A stretch of 64,000 bases of DNA from Chionoecetes opilio (lineage: Eukaryota > Arthropoda > Malacostraca > Decapoda > Majidae): the NCBI GenBank assembly GCA_016584305.1, contig JACEEZ010011781.1:295001-359000 (forward strand), written 5' to 3'. The translations under genes and the position numbers were made by a program. Of this stretch, positions 20,895-59,048 are shown one piece after another (the stretch's first letter is position 1; the number at the start of each line of letters is the position of its first letter). The notes beneath the pieces are model-generated. The model was not told where the DNA came from, did not search any database, and saw only the letters and a list, made by a program, of their open reading frames with translations.

Positions 20895-23230
20895 TTACTC
20901 CTTTCTTGAAAAAAAAATGTCGTCGGAAGGTGGAGGAATAGAAACAGGAAGCGTGTTCAAGAGTTTACCAGTGAATGGCATGGAAGAGCGAAGATACTTG
21001 TTAACTTTTGCACTGGAAGATGGACAGAATAGGGATAGAAGAGTAAAAAAGTCTTGTGCAGCGGGCCGCGGGGGGGGGGAGCATGCAGTTAGCAAGTTCA
21101 AAAGAGCATGAGCACGAAAATAACGATAAAAAGATAGAAGAGAAGCAACTTGTGGCGGTGATTTAAAGATTGAAGACATGGGGTCAAGGGAGGGGAGTTG
21201 ATGAGGCGAATTTTTTTTTATTCTACCCGTTTAGGGAGCTGAAAGGTGGATCCTCCCCAAACATGTGAACATACCTACAGGGGCGGTAAGGCCCCGTACA
21301 GAGCAAGCAATTGGGGGGGAGAAAAAATTGGGACCAGACGCCAGAGGACACCTAACTTCTTAGAAGCTGTTTTAGAAGTGAAAATGTGGATTTCCAGTTC
21401 AGATTTATTGTAAAGGATAGTCCCTAAATGTTCATTGTAGAAGGAGACGTTGAGTGTCATTGAAGAAGGGGATATTATCTGGTAGGTTTTGTTGAGTAGA
21501 TGGTAAAAAAATTTTTTTTTTGAGGCATTGAACAAAAAAAGGGTTTGCTTTTTTCCCCAATCAGAATTATAGAAAGATCAAAGTTAGGGCGCTCGGTGGC
21601 ATCCTCCTGAATCCTTAGTTTCCCGTTGAGTTGGAAAGTCTATAAACACGTTGAAAATGCGGGTAGAATCTCACGTAGGAGTGGATGGGCTTTGGTTAGA
21701 CTTTGAAGATCATTAATGAAAAAGAAAGAAGTGGGTGCAGGCCAGAACCCTGGGGACCACCACTATTTATAGACTTAGGAAAGAATATGTCCATCTCAGT
21801 AGTGCAAAAGAAAAGGGTTTTAAAGGAAACTGAAATAAGGGCAGATAAAAGTTAGAAAAGAAAAATGGAGTTTAAAACCCTTAAGGATTTGTCAGAAATC
21901 TATCAAAACTTTTTATATGTCAAGGGCAACAGCAAAATTTTTCCCAAAAACCCCCAAAGGGGGTGACCAAGATTCATTGGAAGCTAGAAAATCGCCATAG
22001 ATCGCCCTTTACGGAACCGTACTGACGATCAGATAGAAGATTGTGAGCAGATAGATGCTTAAGAATCTTCTTATTAAGTAAAGATTCAAAAACTTTAGAA
22101 AGGCAGGAAGTCAAAGCTATAGGACGGTAGTTTGAAGGATTAGAACGGTCACCCTTCTTAGGAACAGGTTGGATGTGAGCAAACTTCCAGCAAGAAGGAA
22201 AGGTGGAAGTAGATAGACAAAGACGGAAAAGTTTGACCAGGCAAGGTGCAAGCACAGAAGCACAGTTTTTGAGAACAGTAGGAGAGACTCTGTCAGGACC
22301 GTAAGCCTTCCGAGGATCTAGGCCAGAAAGGGCAAAGAAAACATCATTCCGAAGGATCTTAATAACATAGTCAGAGGATGGAGGAGAATGAGAAATTCAT
22401 CAACAAGAGTGGAATTTTTATCAAGGGTTTGAGCACAATGTTCAGCTTTAGAAATAGATGAGACAGCTGTGGCGCCATCTGGGAGAAACATAGCAGGGAA
22501 AGATGAAGAAGACACAAATTGTTAAAGATGTTTTTAGCTAGATGCCAGAAGTCACGAGATTAGTTTGATTCAGAACATTTTGACATTTTCTATGAATGAA
22601 GGAGTTTTTGGTAAGTTAAAAAAACATTTGGCATGATTACGGGCAGAAATATAGAGGGCATGAGTTTCAGGAGATGGTTGGTTACTGTGCCGTCTGTGAG
22701 CCACCTCTCTATCTTGTACAGCATGAGAACAAGCAGAGTTAAACCAAAGTGGACGGGCTTTAGGATTAGAGAAAGTGTGGAATGTATGCCTCCATGCCAG
22801 AGACTATGACCTCAGTTATGCGCTCTGCACAAAGAGATGGGTCTCTGACATGGAAGCAGTAATCATTCCATGGAAAATCAGAGTAGTACTGCCTTAGGTC
22901 TTCCCACTTAGCTGAATTGAAATACCATAAGCACCTCCGCTTAGGTGGGTCCCGAGGCGGCACGGGAGCGATAGGACAGGTTACAGAAATATAATTGTGA
23001 TCGGAGGAACCCAACGGAGAGAATAGTTTCACAGAGTAAGCAGAAGGGTTAGTAGTTAGGAAAAGTATAGAATGTTGGGCATGTCTCTGTGGATGGTCAG
23101 GAATACAGGTAGGGTGCTGCACCAGCTGCTCTAGGTCTTGGGAGGATAGAAAAATTGTAGGCTTGTTCACCAAGTTGGACAGTGAAAGAAGATGATTGCC
23201 AAAGCTGGTGGTGAACATTGAAATCACCAA
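20895..23230 (-). pseudogene. Decayed non-LTR retrotransposon (LINE)
   Basis: On the minus strand, fragments occur in the order expected of a LINE ORF2. The endonuclease C-terminal part (23230-22766) carries SPLGSSDHNYISVTCPI and WYFNSAKWEDLRQYYSDFPW. The reverse-transcriptase fingers (22255-21974) carry FAHIQPVPKKGDRSNPSNYR and PIALTSCLSKVFESLLNKKI. An SGGPQGSGL relic of the GVPQGSVL motif lies near 21760, and a C-terminal remnant (21179-20895) carries SFYRYFRAHALLNLLTACSP. Multiple stops and frameshifts break it. The Jockey/CR1 branch is likely but not proven. Confidence 0.8.
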
Positions 23231-23599
23231 GTAATGAGTACTGAATGATAGGACTCATGGAAATTTCAAAATGAATGATTATATTGATGGGAAGTATGAG
23301 AAATGTGCATGTTTATAGTCAAGTGAATGGTGTGGTGGGATGATCAGCTGTGTTGATGCCGTCCCGTTTGCTGGTTAGAATTGAAATGTTTTGTAAAATG
23401 GTTCTTGAATGACTGGGTTTATTGCGTGAATCTAGACTTACTGCTTCAATAACTTTTCAAACTGTGAAAACGCACTTTCATACAAGAACTATGGGAACAG
23501 TGTGGTGTATATGATATATTTTTTGGTTTGAATACCGTGCATGTATTCAACATTTTACTTTTTACCTCTTTGAAATAGAAAAAGTAATATATTTTTATT
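23231..23599. other. Unassigned sequence
   Basis: No gene or repeat recognised; possibly the eroded 5' part of the LINE. Confidence 0.4.
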
Positions 23600-23937
23600 C
23601 AGGGGTTAAGTATTAATTATCCGACCTTGGGGGGACCGAAGGTAGGTCGGATAATTGGAATAGTCGGATGTTCGGATATCACAGTAACCATAAACGTAAG
23701 GACAAAATGGTATAGAACATAAAAGATGCAGCTCTTGAAGGCCGATCCAGTGGTATACGCGAAAGTAAAATTCATGCATAAATAAAGCCACAAATCAATG
23801 TTTTCTAAAAGAAGAAGGAAAAAAAAAAAGAAAAAAAAAAAAAAAAAATTAAGTAAAATAAATGACCAAAACAAGACACAATGTGGTGGTGAAAAAAGTC
23901 GGTTGTTTGGAGGTCGGATGTTGGGAATTTGGCTGTA
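23600..23937. mobile_element. 330-bp MITE, copy 2
   Basis: Same family as 19426. It lacks a short GACAAGTCGGATGTTT-type segment near the right end and holds a poly-A expansion at 23818-23848. Confidence 0.85.
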
Positions 23938-24162
23938 CTACTACATGTTATTCATGACTGAAGTTTGCAGGATAGAGCCGGGGCCGGTAGGTGTCTGTCC
24001 CGGGCTGGTTTAGGGCACCCAATCTGCCCCTGGGCGACTGTAAGCAGTTGTCAAGATATAAGTACATAGATAAGTAGCCCAAAAATGTCTGAGAAATAAA
24101 GGAAAATAGTACCAGACTCTTGGTTCTGTGTGTGTAGCAGTGTATGCAGTGTGACCCCTTCA

Positions 24163-24490
24163 GGGAGGTGGTGGCAGAGTGGTCAGTGCCTGCAAGTGGC
24201 ATGCTAGGTGTACTGAGTTCGATCCCTAAGGGGTGCAAAAATCTTTCTGCACCGTCGAGTGGCCTAAGAACACCCACATGCTGCCCATTAACTCTACCTT
24301 CGATTGCGAGTGCATCGGAGGACACAGGGGGGCGGCATGAGCCTCTCATCACAGGCGTCACTATAACAATCCTGCCTGCGCCACCACGGGCGAGGGCCAA
24401 CCATCACAGCCCTCAAGTGTGCCTCCAGGGCCTGCCATCCCATCCCTGGAGCTCACAGCCTACACGCGCTATAGGCATAAACAAAAGAAA
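24163..24490 (+). mobile_element. tRNA-derived SINE-A, copy 1
   Basis: Box A-like GTGGCAGAGTGGTCAGTGCC and box B-like GAGTTCGATCCC sit ~45 bp apart, followed by a conserved body (CACCGTCGAGTGGCCTAAGA, GGCGTCACTATAACAATCCT). Copies also at 43983, 51546 and, reversed, 59830. Confidence 0.85.
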
Positions 24491-24653
24491 AAAGACTGGC
24501 CTAATGCCTCCTCTGATTCAAACGCTATTAAAAAATATCTCTGTGCAGTCTATATTCTTATTCATTCTCTCGGTGACTTAAAACAAGATTCTGCATTTCA
24601 TTACCAAGACTCCTAATATGCTTCCTCTCTCATTGGTCAGCTAGTCTGCCATA

Positions 24654-24654
<1 letters not shown>

Positions 24655-24731
<77 letters not shown>

Positions 24732-24735
24732 CTCT
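24655..24735. repeat. (CT)n microsatellite
   Basis: About 80 bp of CT with one interruption. Confidence 0.95.
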
Positions 24736-24964
24736 TAACGTACTCCCACAACACACCTATCTTTGACCGATTGATACATATACCTAATAATGATAATATA
24801 AATAACAATATACTGAGTAATAAATAATAAGATCACAATTACATTAAGAACACACTCCCTACAGACTCCATTCCAATCACAAGCATCTCTCAATCACTCA
24901 TACTCAATAGTTGGATAATTAAATCTCTGACTTCTGTTCCATGGCATAGTATTATATGTACATC

Positions 24965-25174
24965 TTAACCCCTTCACAGCCAGATCTTTTATTTGCCATA
25001 TAAATTGTCTGTTGTTAGCCATAAAATAACGAAAAGTAACTTCATATACCAAATTAGTTAGTGGACAAGGATACTAAACAGGTCATATCTATAAAATATT
25101 GCTTATATTCATTAAAATCGTCTAATGGTACCCAAATTACAATGAAAATTACGTTCTGGGCCTCCAGGGGTTAG
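24965..25174 (+). mobile_element. TTAA MITE (piggyBac-like), copy 4
   Basis: TTAACCCCTTCACAGCCAGA to CTCCAGGGGTTAG; the right TTAA has decayed to TTAG. Confidence 0.85.
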
Positions 25175-25287
25175 AGAAGGAAATGTTCTATCCATTGCCT
25201 CTATCCATTACCATTGCCCTATTTCATGGTTATTTCAATGGCCAGGACACGATCCATCATGTCGCTGTGACGGAAATGGTTTATTGG

Positions 25288-25598
25288 ATTTCTGGCCGCT
25301 GAAAATGGGTATTCTGGCCGCTGAAAATGGGTATTCTGGCCGCTGAAAATGGGTATTCTGGCCGCTGAAAATGGGTATTCTGGCCGCTAAAAATGGGTAT
25401 TCTGGCCGCTAAAAATGGGTATTCTGGCCGCTGAAAATGGGTATTCTGGCCGCTGAAAATGGGTATTCTGGTCGCTGAAAATGGGTATTCTGGCCGCTGA
25501 AAATGGGTATTCTGGTCGCTGAAAATGGGTATTCTGGCCGCTGAAAATGGGTATTCTGGCCGCTAAAAATGGGTATTCTGGCCGCTAAAAATGGGTAT
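25288..25598. repeat. 22-bp minisatellite (TGGCCGCTGAAAATGGGTAT)
   Basis: About 14 copies of a 22-bp unit with CTGAAAA/CTAAAAA and GGCC/GGTC variants. Confidence 0.95.
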
Positions 25599-25892
25599 GG
25601 ACAGTCGACAAAACACGTGTATTTGCCATTTTATACAGTAACTATTAGTCCTAGAGGAAAAAATGCGTAGAAGCAATGCTGTTAGCGGGACCAATTCTAA
25701 CCATAAATGCAATGAAAATTATATTGACTTCTATACTTCATGATTATATACTGAGAAAATTAATGTTTGTGAAATAAACGTATTTGTCACTCCAGTAAAC
25801 CCTCTCTAGTTCGAACTAATTAGGGAGAGACCTGGGTCGAATTAGCCGAAAGTCCGAATTATCCGATGGTTACCTCTAGCCCCTCTAAAAAC

Positions 25893-25998
25893 GAGTAGGG
25901 GGTCTCACCAATAAAGGTTGCACCGCTCGGGGATCGAACCCGGGACCTTCCGCTTGTCGGGCGGCTGTGCTTCCCATTACACCACAGGAACCTCCTAC
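25893..25998 (-). mobile_element. tRNA-derived SINE-B
   Basis: On the minus strand: GTGGTGTAATGGGAAGCACA (box A-like) and GGGTTCGATCCCCGAGC (box B-like), a tRNA-like head with little body. Inserted in the pogo-like element. Confidence 0.7.
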
Positions 25999-26229
25999 TG
26001 ACAACCCACACAATAAGAACTCACTCAAACATGCTAAAACAGCACAGATTGTATTACTTGTACTCACCAAAACATGGCTAATACTGAAGTCTTGAAATGC
26101 AGCACCACTGAGCACTCAGGCGTCACTGATAGCGTCTTCAGGCAAAGGCTGCGTTCAGTACAGCAACGCGCACAGGTGCACACGGAGGCGCACGGTGACG
26201 TAGGCGTACAGTATGCCTCGCACTACAAC

Positions 26230-26642
26230 CCTGGGCCGGATTTATAAGGGGGCAAAGGGGGCAATTGCCACGGGCCCCCCTGCCAGAGGGGCCCCCCAGA
26301 CTAAGGACTTCCTTTATAAAAAAATGAAATAATGATAAAAATCAGTTTCATTATTATAAAAAAACTGTGGGGGCATCAGAAAATAAAAAGACAGTGAATT
26401 TATATCACTATAGGGCCTATATTACAAACTCAAAATTGTAGTCAAAGTTATTCTTAGTCAATAAAATTGAGAAAATTAAAATCAGACGTCTTCTTGGGAA
26501 CCTAACATTGTTTTTTTCTCGAAAAATACGGTTTATTATTAATTTTAGTTCATTTTATATTTGTCATGTAATTTAATTCATATGTTGAGGGGCCCCCAAA
26601 CCTGAAGTGCCCCGGGCCCCCCAAGGTCTAAATCCGGCCCTG
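26230..26642. mobile_element. hAT-type MITE with 8-bp target duplication
   Basis: Termini CCTGGGCCGGATTTATA and (reverse complement of right) CAGGGCCGGATTTAGACC are inverted repeats. The element is flanked by ACTACAAC on both sides (26222-26229 and 26643-26650), an 8-bp duplication typical of hAT. The interior has runs of GGGCCCCCC and no ORF. Confidence 0.8.
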
Positions 26643-27056
26643 ACTACAACCCTGGGAGGTGGATCGCCACTGTGTTGCCAGCTCGCGTCACAATAGGGCT
26701 ATGTAATCAAAGGGCAAAGAAAGCTTCTGCTCTTCGTTCTCCTCTTCTTGCATCCTTAATATTTAATTTCCTGCTGCTATAACTTCTGCTGCATCAAATA
26801 CAGGGTCATCAACAAGTTATTCTTCAACAATAAGAATAGCCACAGAGATCAATTTCGGCTGCTGCTATCTTGGTAGCAACGTGTATTCACTCTATTGTGA
26901 AGCGTTCAGTATCGTTCAGTAGGGAGGGTGCGGGGGGGGGGGGGGGGGGGGGCGCTACTGAACACAGCCGTGGCAGGTGTCACTCCGGAGATATGTAAGG
27001 TAAGGTCTTCAGTGCTTGAGATGCTTCATGTGGTGGAGGCGATGTGGAGGCTGGCT

Positions 27057-28305
27057 GACGAAGTGGATGGCACAGAGGAGGTGGATGGCACAGAGGAGGT
27101 GGATGGCACAGAGGAGGTGGATGGCACAGAGGAGGTGGATGGCACAGAGGAGGTGGATGGCACAGAGGAGGTGGATGCACAGAGGAGGTGGATGGCACAG
27201 AGGAGGTGATGGCACAGAGGAGGTGGATGGCACAGAGATGGTGGATGGCACAGAGGAGGTGATGGCACAGAGGTGGTGGATGGCACAGAGGAGGTGGATG
27301 GCACAGAGGAGGTGGATGGCACAGAGGAGGTGGATGGCACAGAGGAGGTGGATGGCACAGAGGTGGTGGATGGCACAGAGGAGGTGGATGGCACAGAGGT
27401 GGTGGATGGCACAGAGGAGGTGGATGGCACAGAGGAGGTGGATGGCACAGAGGAGGTGGATGGCACAGAGGAGGTGGATGGCACAGAGGAGGTGGAGGGC
27501 ACAGAGGAGGTGGATGGCACAGAGGAGTTGGATGGCACAGAGGAGGTGGATGGCACGAGGAGGTGGATGGCACAGAGGAGGTGGATGGCACAGAGGAGGT
27601 GGATGGCACAGAGTTGTGGATGGCACAGAGGAGGTGGATGGCACAGAGGTGGTGGATGGCACAGAGAGGTGGATGGCACAGAGGTGGTGGATGGCACAGA
27701 GGAGGTGGATGGCACAGAGGAGGTGGATGGCACAGAGGAGGTGGATGGCACAGAGGAGGTGGATGGCACAGAGGAGGTGGATGGCACAGAGGAGGTGGAT
27801 GGCACAGGGTGGTGGATGGCACAGAGAGGTGTGAGGGCACAGAGGAGGTGGATGGCCAGAGGAGGTGGATGGCACAGAGGAGGTGGATGGCACAGAGGAG
27901 GTGATGGCACAGAGGAGGGGGATGGCACAGAGGAGGTGGATGGCACAGAGGAGGTGGATGGCACAGAGGAGGTGGATGGCACAGAGGAGGTGGATGGCAC
28001 AGAGGAGGATGGCACAGAGGAGGTGGATGGCACAGAGGAGGTGGATGGCACAGAGGAGGTGGATGGCACAGAGGAGGTGGATGGCACAGAGGAGGATGGC
28101 ACAGAGGTGGTGGATGGCACAGAGGAGGTGGATGGCACAGAGGAGGTGGATGGCACAGAGGAGGTGGATGGCACAGAGGAGGTGGATGGCACAGAGGAGG
28201 TGGATGGCACAGAGGAGGATGGCACAGAGGTGGTGGATGGCACAGAGGAGGTGGATGGCACAGAGGAGGTGGATGGCACAGAGGAGGTGGATGGCACAGA
28301 GGAGG
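27057..28305. repeat. 18-bp minisatellite (GTGGATGGCACAGAGGAG)
   Basis: About 69 copies. The three plus frames read (VDGTEE)n, (MAQRRW)n and (GGGWHR)n. The VDGTEE frame continues into [17 protein letters not shown] and stop. Scattered 1-3 bp losses break any single frame. Confidence 0.95.
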
Positions 28306-28450
28306 TGGAAGATGCTGCAGAAAACTCCCAACAATTCAAACAATTTGCGGATAATTAAACCTTCAGTTCGGATTATGAAAAGTTGTTAAAATTCAAACTG
28401 GGCGTAAAACAGGCCGGATTGTCCAAAGTTCGAATTAAGAGGGTTTACTG

Positions 28451-29013
28451 TATATTTCAAATGGAATCTACTATGGCTCATGTGACAGGTCTTTACAAAC
28501 TTGATCTTTGCTCTAACCTACCGGGTGCTCGTTAGCCACGGCAGGCAATCCACCTAGGAGAGGCCCTCAGCTGAAAACTGGGGTTGCCTGTCAGGAAGAA
28601 CATCTGGGGCGTAACACTCGGGCCCATAATCGAAATGATGAACGCCGACAATAGCATTGGAAGCGTATCATCGACCGCCTAACCTCATAAGACATCACGG
28701 GAAGATCTGACGTTAAACAGAAAGATGATGAAATACTGAAGAACAGATGAATGTTACATAAACTCACATATGAAAACATGGATTCTGAATGTAAAGTTTC
28801 TCAGCAAATATTTATAACTTACCTGCAAGTAATATAATAATAATAAACTCAACAGAATATAACTGGATAACTGGAACAGGCAATACTAAAGCACTGATGC
28901 AATAAAGAATAATAAATAAAAAGTCTACTGTAGTGTAAAAAGTGCAAAATAAAAGAAATTAAAATAAGTGTCTGGGCAAATAAATGTTCCACACCTCAGC
29001 TGCAAGTCAGTGA
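28451..29013. other. ASCC1 3' flank, no gene recognised
   Basis: 28530-28700 reads like a decayed retroelement (GGCAGGCAATCCACCTAGGA region). The part next to the ASCC1 stop would be its 3' UTR on the minus strand. No clear AATAAA in that orientation. Confidence 0.4.
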
Positions 29014-55420
<26,407 letters not shown>

Positions 55421-55434
55421 GCTATAGTGTTTAC

Positions 55435-55500
55435 ATGTGACGTCACGGGCGGGGCGCGGGGCGGGGCGGGGGTGGAGGGGCGGGGCAGGGGGTGGACACG
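55435..55500 (-). promoter_or_regulatory. ASCC1 promoter: CRE plus GC boxes
   Basis: A perfect cAMP-response/ATF palindrome TGACGTCA (55438-55445) lies 17 bp upstream of the ATG and runs into several GGGCGGGGC-type GC boxes (55446-55495). GC content far exceeds the surroundings. The transcription start is inferred to lie here; the palindromic CRE gives no direction. Confidence 0.6.
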
Positions 55501-56256
55501 TGTCTTTGTTATGGTGGGACAGTAATGAAAGAAAGAAAAGTGTGAGGCTACAACAACCTTACTTAGAGGAGGAAGAGGCTATAGTGGGGGAGTATTTGTT
55601 CGGAGAGAGGAATGTGGAAGAAGCAAAAAGAACAATCAACAGGTTTGGATGACTAGAGAAAATAAGAAGAAAGAAAAAGAAAGAAACTAATAAGATAGAA
55701 TAGAGAGGAAAACAAATTAAAGACCCAGACAGCAAGAAAAAACACGTCAGGGAGTGCCGTTGATAAAGGCCTGACTCCAGACCAACAACTGAAACTGAAC
55801 TGGGACTTTCAAAACGTAGGGCAAGAGAGAACAAGGAAGAAGTGTCAAGTCTTTAACATGAAGCTCGGCCTTCGCTTTAACATGAGTGTCGCGCGCGAAG
55901 GTGAGCGAAGAAAGTCGCCACAGAGAAGCAAGTGTGGCTGAAAAACTCTGCGCTGACGCCTTGCCGGGTTTCACTAACTCTACAGACTTTTGTGCAATAT
56001 TACTTTTTGCTATTATGCAGGGGCGGAAACAGGATTTATTTTCGGGTGTTGCCCAAGTATTTACTGCAGGTTATATGAATCCGTCGCACATTAAACATAA
56101 GATACAGAGGGACGCCATATGATAAACTCATGCTATAGCCTCCGCGCCTGCCTGGGTTCGTGACTGACCGAATAAATTCTGCGGTGACGCTTTGCCGCAT
56201 TTCACTAACTCCGTAGAAATGTAAATGCAAGATTATTTTGTTATTATATCATTACC

Positions 56257-56288
<32 letters not shown>

Positions 56289-56368
56289 TTTTATTTATTT
56301 TTATTCTTACTATTGTTATTATTATTTTCATTGTCATTATTAATATTATAGTTATTAGTTTATTACTA
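55501..56368. other. Unassigned sequence upstream of ASCC1
   Basis: No gene found on the plus strand. Two related phrases (CTCTGCGCTGACGCCTTGCC at 55947 and ATTCTGCGGTGACGCTTTGCC at 56175, each followed by TTTCACTAACTC) show a local duplication. Confidence 0.5.
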
Positions 56369-56662
56369 TCAGGTAAAGGTAAAGATGAGGGCATACGCTA
56401 TGCTGCACGTGGCCTCGGTGCTCATCTCCGTGGCATTAGCCCTTGAGCCTGTGATACCCCGGGACACAGGGCTAGTGTGACATCCGGGTTACCACAGTTA
56501 CCTTCCCCAGGTGGAGGTTTCCCCAGGTACCCATTTATCCACCATCCCCGAAAGGAAGAATGAACCGCTGCTTGGGCTGGCCGCTGACTGCCCTGGCCTA
56601 GATTCGAACCAGTGATCGCAGATTCGTAGCGAGGCACGCTAACCACTACACCACGGAGGCGG
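56369..56662 (-). mobile_element. tRNA-derived SINE-C
   Basis: On the minus strand: TCCGCCTCCGTGGTGTAGTG-GTTAGCGTGCC (box A) and CTGGTTCGAATCTAGGCC (box B), then a ~200-bp body. Complete tRNA-like head. Confidence 0.85.
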
Positions 56663-57649
56663 ATTATTATTAATGCTTGTACTAATTATTATAATCCCGT
56701 TGCTTCAAGCGAAGGCCGCTGCATATATCTTGGTTGAGGAAGTGAAGGGAGCAAGGAGCAAGGAGGCAAGTAGTGGGTCGCACTACTGAAGGGGCGTGGC
56801 GGTGACAAGGTGAAGAAACACTGATCTATTCCTACAAAAATAAATCAGTGTTACTCCCACACTATCTACATCTTAATCACTAAACACGCTTCCATTATAT
56901 ACAGTTCTAATATAAACACATCTACATAATCTAATCCTACAAAAAAATCAGTTATTCTCGTATAATTCTATAACATCCTAATATACATAATCCTATATCC
57001 TTCACAATATCCTAAGCACTAAACAAACTTCCATTATATTTACAGCTCGAGCTAACTTGGTAAAAAAACCATTATCTACATCCTAAGCACTAAACAAACT
57101 TCCATTATATTTACGGCATGAGTTAACATTATATTTACGGCTTGAGTTAACATGGTAAAAAGATTAGTAATAACGGATATGAGGCATGGAAGATAGTGGC
57201 AAGTTGTGATACATTGTTGTTATCAGACCCAGAAAGAAGACTGACCTATTACTGACTAAATGGAGGCTGGGGGAAGGGGGGGAGAGGAGGGGAGTAGGGG
57301 ATAAGGAAAAGGGAAGAGGAAAGGGGGTTGAGAGGAGGCTAGCTGGGGGAAGGGGAGGCTGGGGGAAGGAGGGGAGGGGAAGGGGGGATGAGGATGATGA
57401 GGCTGGGGGAAGACTGGGGGCAAAGAGAGGGAGGGGGAAGGAGGGGAGGGGAGGGGGAAGGGGCAAGAAGGGGGGGAAAGGTAGGGGGGAGGAATTTAGC
57501 TAACAGACAAGGATAGGTGATGAGAGGAGGCCACGACCCTTGGTTTTTCCCCGTTATCAAAGGAAGTGTGTAGTACGTAGTGTTATTATCTGCACCGCGA
57601 CACCCAGGCACACATTTTTCTTTCACACTAATTTCCTACTTAAGATATA
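56663..57649. other. Unassigned; AT-rich then G-rich tract
   Basis: 56880-57140 has CTAAGCACTAAACAAACTTC repeated with variation (three times). 57260-57490 is a GGGGAAGG-rich purine tract. No gene. Confidence 0.55.
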
Positions 57650-57812
57650 TTTACATAAGAACATAAGAAGAAGAACATAAGGAAGCTACAAGAGGCTGGG
57701 AGACCTACACGATCGAGGTAGTTCCTGTTACTGAATTAATGAACACTATAGACCTACATCCACCTTGCATCCCCATCCATGAAATTGTCCAGCCTTCTTT
57801 TTACGGTTGCCT
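57650..57812 (-). mobile_element. LINE 3'-tail (GTAGGTCTCAC family), copy 4
   Basis: Plus-strand AAGGAAGCTACAAGAGGCTG, GAGACCTACAC and CATCCACCTTGCATCCCCAT match the 6104 copy. Confidence 0.7.
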
Positions 57813-57841
57813 GTTCGAGCCTAAAACTAAAATAAGTAGCT

Positions 57842-58056
57842 ACCGTCAACAACACTATAGTCGCCACGGCAGGCGTTGTCACCAGGCGCCATATATTACG
57901 AATGTTAGCATCACTACAGACTTGTATGTAAAACTGAAGAGGCATGCACAGTAGTTTATATTATGTACCTGTCTTCAGTGGCACATACGTACAAGTCTGT
58001 AGTGATGCTAAAATTCATGATATATGGCGCCTGGCGACTTTAGTGCAGTGGCGACT
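57842..58056. mobile_element. Foldback MITE, CTATAGTCGCC family, copy 4
   Basis: Left arm CAACAACACTATAGTCGCCA; right arm ends at GTGCAGTGGCGACTGCAC, so the outer right tip is lost next to the following minisatellite. Confidence 0.85.
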
Positions 58057-58072
58057 GCACTAATGCACTAAT

Positions 58073-58530
58073 TCCCACGCCCCCTAGGTAATTACCCACG
58101 CCCCCCTAGGTAATTACCCACGCCCCCCAAGGTAATTACCCACGCTCCCCTAGTAATTAGCCACGCCCCCCTAGGTAATTACCCACGCCCCAATAGGTAA
58201 TTACCCACGCCCCCTAGGTAATTACCCACGCCCCCCAAGGTAATTACCCACGCCCCCCTGGGTAATTACCCACGCCCCAATAGGTAATTACCCACGCCCC
58301 AATAGGTTATTACCCACGCCCCCCTAGGTAATTACCCACGCCCCCCTAGGTAATTACCCACGCCCCCCTAGGTAATTACCCACGCCCCCTAGGTAATTAT
58401 ACCCACGCCCCCCTAGGTAATTACCCATGCCCCCCTAGGTAATTACCCACGCCCCCCTAGGTAATTATACCCATGCCCCCCTAGGTAATTACCCACGCCC
58501 CCCTAGGTAATTACCCACGCCTCCCAGGGT
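58073..58530. repeat. 22-bp minisatellite (CCCACGCCCCCCTAGGTAAT)
   Basis: About 20 units with CCTAGG palindromes and C-run length variation. It starts right at the truncated foldback MITE. Confidence 0.95.
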
Positions 58531-58999
58531 AAGAACCACTGGACTATACCAATAGTGTGCCTACCTTACAAACGAGACTAACTGTACTGTCGTCTAATTG
58601 ATAAATATATGAAGACCTTCCTGAGATATCACTTCATTATTCGAGCATAGACAGCGTACAATAAATCCCTCAAGAAACATTCGGTAGTACACTTCAGATA
58701 GGAAAAATATAAAACAACAGATTATTTTCATTTATTTTCATCTAGGTATTATTTTTACGTATTGAAAAATGAGAAATGAACCTGAAATATCTGCATTGCT
58801 TAGGTAAAAAAGGAGAAATATAGGAACATTAAAATAGGCAATACCAAAATTCCTTCCGCATTAGATTTTGTCCTATTTTTCATTGGCTATTATATTAGTT
58901 AAAATATAAAGGAAACTCAATATTCATGACTGCAATAACTCATTCACTACCAGGAAACTGTTTATGTATAGTACGTATTATGCCAATTGCTTCCTATCC

Positions 59000-59048
<49 letters not shown>

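Larger units (their letters stand above)
25793..28450 (+). mobile_element. Pogo/Tigger-like element with nested insertions and 18-bp array
   Basis: Left end CAGTAAACCCTCTCTAGTTC mirrors the right end GAATTAAGAGGGTTTACTG. Inside lie a reversed tRNA-SINE (25893), an hAT-type MITE (26230-26642), an 18-bp array (27057-28305) and a frame ending [17 protein letters not shown], which may be the C-terminus of the element's own protein. No intact transposase is visible. Confidence 0.7.

Noticed and set aside
27009..28343. 444-codon minus frame of (CAIHLL)n
   Set aside because: Shadow of the 18-bp array. All six frames are long here.
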